Assembly: GCA_003517845.1 (NCBI GenBank)
Contig: DOZU01000216.1
Location: forward strand, 1-8,738
Source: Clostridiales bacterium
Lineage (GTDB): Bacteria; Bacillota; Sulfobacillia; UBA995
DNA length: 8,738 bases
Reading direction: 5' to 3'
Shown piece by piece: positions 5,515-8,738 of the stretch; positions within the stretch are counted from its first letter, which is position 1; each line of letters starts with the position of its first letter. Below the pieces are notes generated by a model. That model made no database searches and was not told the origin of the DNA. It was given only the letters and a program-made list of their open reading frames with translations. The translations under genes and the position numbers were made by a program.

Positions 5515-7183
5515 CCTCCGACGCCGTCTCCCTTCGATTGCCCCGCGGCCGGAACGGCCGGGGGGTAGCCTCCGGATCAAACCAGACTCCGGTCATTTTC
5601 TGGGCGGTGGCGACCGGCGATGAGATGTATCCCCTTACCCAGGGTTGGTGGATTGAGTAGTTCACGGGGAAATACAGCGGTACCCAGGGGGCCTGGCGGA
5701 ATACGCTTCGCTCCACCGCTTGATACATTGCGACCCGTTCCGCCCGGTCCATGGTCGCCCGCGCCGTCTCCAGAAGACGGTCCACCACCGGATCGGCAAA
5801 GCGGGAGCGATTGCCGCCCGCCCCGCGGTTCTTACTGTGAAACAGCGGGTAAAGGAAGTTCTCCGGGTCGGGGATATCCGCCCACCACGATATGAAGAAA
5901 GCGTCGGGATTCCCCTGATCGCCCACGGCCGAGAAGAACGCCGCCGTCTCGAGTTGGACGATGCGTGCCTTGATGCCGACTTGAGCCAGCATGCTTTGGA
6001 TCGGCTCGGTGATCGCAAGTGCGCCCGGAGAGGCGGTCTGGAGGATCTCCATGCGGAAGCCCCGGGGGAAGCCGGCCTCGGCCAATAACCGCCTGGCCAA
6101 GTCCGGATCCTGAGTCCAACCCGCCAGGGCAGGATCATGGCCTTCCAGACCCGGGGGGATCGACCCATTGGCCGGCACATGCCGGTCGGGGAGCACCGCT
6201 TTCAGGATGGCCTCCCGGTCGATCGCATGGTTGATGGCTTTTCGCACCCGCAGGTCCGTAAACGGGGGTTTCTCGCAGTTCAAGGCCAGGTAGTACACGG
6301 CAAGGTCCATTGCCGGGACCATCGCATCCCGCCACCGCAGATCCTCGCGGAAGCGGCGGGAGTCTCCGGGAGTCAGCCGCAACCGATCGAGGTTTCCGGC
6401 CACGAATTCGGCGCGGGCTGTGGCCCCGTCCTCGATCACCCGGTACTCCAGGCGGTCGAGGTGAGGACGGCCCTCGAAATAGTCGAGGTTCGCGTGGAAC
6501 CGAAGGTAGGCGCCGGGCAGCCACCCGGCGAGGACCCAGGGGCCCGTCCCGACCGGGTGAAATCCATAGTCGGCCGGGTCCTGGTGCCGCTCAACCTCCG
6601 CGCGGTCGACGACGAATCCGGCCGGCATCGCCAGCAGGCTCAGGAAGTGGGCCAGCGGTCGCTCGAGGGTTAGGACCACCCGATACCTGCCATCGGCGCG
6701 AACCCCGGGGAGATCGTCGCGCTCCCCTCGGCGGAAAGCGGCCGCTCCGGCCAGCGGCTCCAGCACCCAGGCCCGGGGTGATAACGTGGCCGGGTCGAGT
6801 ACCCGCCGGAAGGAATACACGACGTCGGCCGCCGTGAGTTCCCGGCCGTTATGGAAGCGAACGTTCCGCCGGAGTTCGAAGCGGTAGGTCAGCCCGTCCG
6901 CCGATCGCTCGGGCATGCGGGCCGCGAGGTCGGGCACCAGGCGCCCCTGTAGATCGAAACGCACGAGACCATTGTAGATCAGGGTGGCGGCAGCGGCATC
7001 AAGCAGCGTCACGAGGTGGGCGGGGTCCAGGCTGGCCGGGCTGCGGCTCCAGGCTTCCCGCCAGGCGCCTCCCCGGAACCCGGCAGCTTGGTCGGGGTCC
7101 GGCTGCCGCCCAGGCAAGTGGCCGCAACCGGCAGCGCTGACGGCCGCGATCGCTAGCCCGATGACCACCAGGCGCCGGCCCAT
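5366..7183 (-). CDS. Peptide ABC transporter substrate-binding lipoprotein (SBP family 5), extended frame
   Basis: Captures the peptide or similar solute outside the membrane and delivers it to the permeases. The 605-residue frame starts with a signal peptide, MGRRLVVIGLAIAAVSAAGC. Cys20 is the probable lipidation site, though the lipobox AAGC lacks the usual Leu at -3. Family 5 features include SLDPAH (51-56), TLIYNGLVRFD (67-77), LVPDLAARM (82-90), the signature region LTYRFELRRNVRFHNGRELT (98-117) then ADVVYSFRRVLDP, VGTGPWVL (211-218), and LRVRKAINHAIDRE (311-324). The ATG at 7183 has GGGAGGTGG (7199-7191) 7 nt upstream; a GTG 7 codons earlier (7204) is less likely. Similarity to the family ends about GVWFDP (532-537). 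The remaining ~68 residues, rich in Arg, Pro, Gly and His, are read out of frame across the permease start, so the natural stop seems to have been lost or missed. Ligand: peptides by family; the exact one is unknown. Confidence 0.9.
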   Translation of the reverse strand: MGRRLVVIGLAIAAVSAAGCGHLPGRQPDPDQAAGFRGGAWREAWSRSPASLDPAHLVTLLDAAAATLIYNGLVRFDLQGRLVPDLAARMPERSADGLTYRFELRRNVRFHNGRELTAADVVYSFRRVLDPATLSPRAWVLEPLAGAAAFRRGERDDLPGVRADGRYRVVLTLERPLAHFLSLLAMPAGFVVDRAEVERHQDPADYGFHPVGTGPWVLAGWLPGAYLRFHANLDYFEGRPHLDRLEYRVIEDGATARAEFVAGNLDRLRLTPGDSRRFREDLRWRDAMVPAMDLAVYYLALNCEKPPFTDLRVRKAINHAIDREAILKAVLPDRHVPANGSIPPGLEGHDPALAGWTQDPDLARRLLAEAGFPRGFRMEILQTASPGALAITEPIQSMLAQVGIKARIVQLETAAFFSAVGDQGNPDAFFISWWADIPDPENFLYPLFHSKNRGAGGNRSRFADPVVDRLLETARATMDRAERVAMYQAVERSVFRQAPWVPLYFPVNYSIHQPWVRGYISSPVATAQKMTGVWFDPEATPRPFRPRGNRRETASEDAQLSDTPVVTHGSHAPGGKHADFHHASRCPRRPGGVAGGRAGFSRTHR

Positions 7184-7209
7184 CCTGCGGCCACCTCCCG
7201 GCACACCCT

Positions 7210-7257
7210 ATGCCGGGGGGCGGTGCGCCATCCCGCCGCCTCAGCCCAGACCGGCAT
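7210..7257. repeat. Interrupted inverted repeat in the leader of the binding-protein gene
   Basis: ATGCCGG (7210-7216) and CCGGCAT (7251-7257) are perfect reverse complements. Inside them a second pair, GGCGG (7219-7223) and CCGCC (7236-7240), can continue the stem after an uneven internal loop. The structure lies 10 nt before the ribosome site of the binding-protein gene, so it could insulate or tune its translation, or act as a processing site between surE and the transporter. No T-run follows. Confidence 0.5.
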
Positions 7258-7275
7258 GATCTTCGGGGCACCAGC

Positions 7276-7306
7276 GGTAGGGGCGGGTTCAAAACCCGCC
7301 CCTACC
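7276..7306. repeat. GC-rich palindrome, copy 3, overlapping the surE 3' end
   Basis: This is the best copy of the repeat: 14-base arms GGTAGGGGCGGGTT (7276-7289) and AACCCGCCCCTACC (7293-7306) are perfectly complementary around a CAA loop. The surE stop codon TGA (7291-7289) is formed by the loop and the first base of the arm, and the last codons of SurE (GRGGF) are read from the repeat. It separates the surE cluster from the transporter operon. Confidence 0.85.
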
Positions 7307-8092
7307 CAAGGCGGCCGGGATGTCCCACGCGCCGAGCAGGTCGAGCGAGGGAGGATGCGTCAGGTCAAAATGAATGGGAGTTATCGAGACCTTCCCTTCC
7401 GCCATCGCCAGGTGATCGGTGCCCGGTTCGTTGGCGACGGCGGCGGGGTTCGAGGCCAGCCAGTAGTAGCTGCGCCCGCCGGCGTCCACCCGCTCCTGCA
7501 CCTGGTTCAACCAGAAACCCGAACCAAGCCGGGTCAAGGCGAAACCCGGGACGGGAACCGGCAGCCCATCGGGCACGTTGACGTTGAGCATCGTACCCGG
7601 AGGAAGTCCACGGTAGAGGACCAGTTCCGCCAGCCGCACGGCGACTCTGGCTGCCAGACGGAAGTCGGCCCCCTCGTGGGCATTGAGCGAGACCGCCAGC
7701 GACGGTATCCCCAGGATGGCCCCTTGCACGGCTGCGGCAACGGTGCCCGAATAAAACACATCGGTCCCCAGGTTGGCCCCCCGATTGATCCCGGACACCA
7801 CGAGATCGGGCCTCCTATCGGTCAAGGCCGCCAACCCAACCTTGACGCAATCCGCCGGCGTCCCCGCTACGGCCCAGGCCCTACCCCGCATCCCGTCCCC
7901 TTCGCGTTCGCTCACATAGACCGGTTGGCGTAACGATACCGAATGCCCCGCTCCGCTTCGTTCCCGGTCCGGCGCCACCACCAATACGCGCCAGTCGGTC
8001 TCGGCCAGCATCTGCCGGCGCAGAGCCTCAAGGCCCGGGGCGTCAATCCCATCATCATTGGTGAGGAATATGAGCCGTTTCAACCCGGTCAC
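7289..8092 (-). CDS. surE: 5'/3'-nucleotidase SurE
   Basis: SurE is a metal-dependent cytoplasmic phosphatase that removes phosphate from nucleoside monophosphates and, in some species, from short polyphosphate. In many bacteria it is linked to stationary-phase survival. The 267 residues carry all family motifs: TNDDGIDAPG (11-20) with metal ligands D13 and D14, VAPDRERSGAGHSVSL (39-54) with metal-binding S46, GTPADCVKVGL (78-88), and SGINRGANLGTDVFYSGTVA (100-119) with metal-binding N103. The later region includes LNVNVPD (169-175) and HFDLTHPP (241-248). The protein is slightly longer than the usual ~250, and its final residues GRGGF come from a palindromic repeat. The GTG start overlaps the DUF3006 stop as GTGA (8092-8089), with AAGGGG just upstream, so translation is likely coupled to that gene. 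A TTG at 8083 is a less likely start. Confidence 0.96.
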   Translation of the reverse strand: MTGLKRLIFLTNDDGIDAPGLEALRRQMLAETDWRVLVVAPDRERSGAGHSVSLRQPVYVSEREGDGMRGRAWAVAGTPADCVKVGLAALTDRRPDLVVSGINRGANLGTDVFYSGTVAAAVQGAILGIPSLAVSLNAHEGADFRLAARVAVRLAELVLYRGLPPGTMLNVNVPDGLPVPVPGFALTRLGSGFWLNQVQERVDAGGRSYYWLASNPAAVANEPGTDHLAMAEGKVSITPIHFDLTHPPSLDLLGAWDIPAALGRGGF

Positions 8093-8331
8093 TCTCGCCC
8101 CTTCGGGCGATCGGAGGTCCGGACGAGTTCCTCGATCAGCCCCCGTACGCGGCGGCGCACCTGTTGCGTCGCTTCCTCGTCCAGCCGGATCTCGAAATCC
8201 AGGATCGAGCCCTCCCGGACGGATCGCGGCAGCAGGCCGGCCGGCCAGAAGATGGTAGTGTCCGGGGGCTCTCGCGGGATGAGGACGGCTATGCCTTCCT
8301 CCATGCGATCGACGGTGACCTTAAGGCGCAA
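8089..8331 (-). CDS. DUF3006 domain protein
   Basis: A small 80-residue protein recognisable as DUF3006 from KVTVDRMEEGIAVLIPRE (4-21), a short beta-rich segment ending FWPAGLLPRSVREGSILDFE (28-47), and a charged helix with Arg/Glu heptads (51-72). No biochemical function is established for the family. It is often encoded beside ComEC-like metallo-beta-lactamase proteins, as here, which suggests a shared role. No signal peptide or membrane helix is present. I chose the TTG at 8331 because GGGAGGAG lies 8 nt upstream, straddling the gap after the metallo-beta-lactamase gene, and the resulting N-terminus leads directly into the VDR motif. Its stop overlaps the surE start by 4 nt. Confidence 0.85.
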   Translation of the reverse strand: MRLKVTVDRMEEGIAVLIPREPPDTTIFWPAGLLPRSVREGSILDFEIRLDEEATQQVRRRVRGLIEELVRTSDRPKGRE

Positions 8332-8348
8332 GTCTCCTACTCCTCCCG

Positions 8349-8738
8349 TCAGCGCTCGCTGCGAATGCGATAGCGGGCTCCATCGCTGAAAACCGTGACC
8401 GTACCGCGGTCGCGGGTGGAGTACACTTCCACCCCGGCTGCCGCCAGACGCTCCAGTACCTCGCGATGAGGATGCCCGTACGGGTTGGGCCCCGAAGAGA
8501 TTACCGCCACCAGCGGGCCCACCCGGTCGAGGAATCGCGCCATCGTCGAGGTACGACTCCCGTGGTGGGCCACCTTCAACACATCGGCGGAGAGGACCTC
8601 CCCCTCCATCACCAACCGCTCCTCGGCTTCCCGCTCGATATCCCCGGTGAACAGGAAGGTCACCTCACCGTGCGTCAACCTGAGCACGATCGACGCGTCG
8701 TTGATGCTCAGTTCCTCCACCCGATCGGTCGGGTGTAA
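8349..8738 (-). CDS. ComEC/Rec2-type metallo-beta-lactamase fold protein (C-terminal part, cut by the window edge)
   Basis: The 129 visible codons are the C-terminal half of the metallo-beta-lactamase domain found at the end of ComEC/Rec2 proteins and in stand-alone secreted or lipoprotein relatives. The recognisable string is NDASIVLRLTHGEVTFLFTG (13-32), whose following DIE holds a metal-binding Asp, then ADVLKVAHHGSRTST (51-65) with the His pair, AVISSGPNPYGHP (78-90), and the final strands VEVYSTRDRGTVTVF (103-117). The frame is open to the window edge, so the ATG-like starts inside (for example GTG at 8720) are not the true start. Whether the full protein has the ComEC membrane channel for DNA uptake, or is a stand-alone hydrolase, cannot be decided here. 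The DUF3006 neighbour 17 nt downstream slightly favours the stand-alone type. Confidence 0.85.
   Translation of the reverse strand, partial: LHPTDRVEELSINDASIVLRLTHGEVTFLFTGDIEREAEERLVMEGEVLSADVLKVAHHGSRTSTMARFLDRVGPLVAVISSGPNPYGHPHREVLERLAAAGVEVYSTRDRGTVTVFSDGARYRIRSER

Noticed and set aside
7223..7933. Plus-strand open frame of 236 codons opposite surE
   Set aside because: surE has every family motif in the minus frame; the plus frame has low-complexity Arg/Gly/Pro composition and reads through the palindrome.

Overview
The window is GC-rich and every gene I can support lies on the minus strand, so transcription runs from position 8738 towards 1. The gene content suggests a GC-rich member of the Bacillota: a PcrB-type heptaprenylglyceryl phosphate synthase, a lipoprotein-type solute-binding protein, strong GGAGG ribosome sites, frequent GTG and TTG starts, and a DUF3006 gene next to a ComEC-like metallo-beta-lactamase domain. 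This placement is inference; no rRNA or other phylogenetic marker is present.

In transcription order, the right end holds the C-terminal part of a ComEC-type metallo-beta-lactamase protein (8349-8738, cut by the window edge), a DUF3006 protein (8089-8331) and the nucleotidase SurE (7289-8092). They are closely packed, with a 17-nt gap and then a 4-nt overlap. SurE ends inside a perfect GC-rich palindrome (7276-7306).

The middle is a complete five-gene peptide ABC importer in the order binding protein (5366-7183), permease B (4588-5514), permease C (3713-4591), ATPase D (2513-3502) and ATPase F (1490-2512). The two ATPase genes touch end to start, and the two permease genes overlap by 4 nt. 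The binding-protein frame runs about 70 codons past its conserved end, deep into the permease gene. One extra T in a TTT run would restore the expected stop.

A 326-nt spacer (1164-1489) follows. It carries two more copies of the palindrome, two further inverted repeats and a good sigma-A type promoter. That promoter drives a lipid pair: the PcrB synthase (411-1163), overlapped by 22 nt by a diacylglycerol-kinase-family lipid kinase (1-432, cut by the left edge). 

I found no CRISPR array, tRNA, rRNA, insertion sequence, phage gene or defence system. The less ordinary points are the gene-end palindromes, the lost stop codon of the binding protein, and the overlapping ether-lipid synthase and lipid kinase pair.
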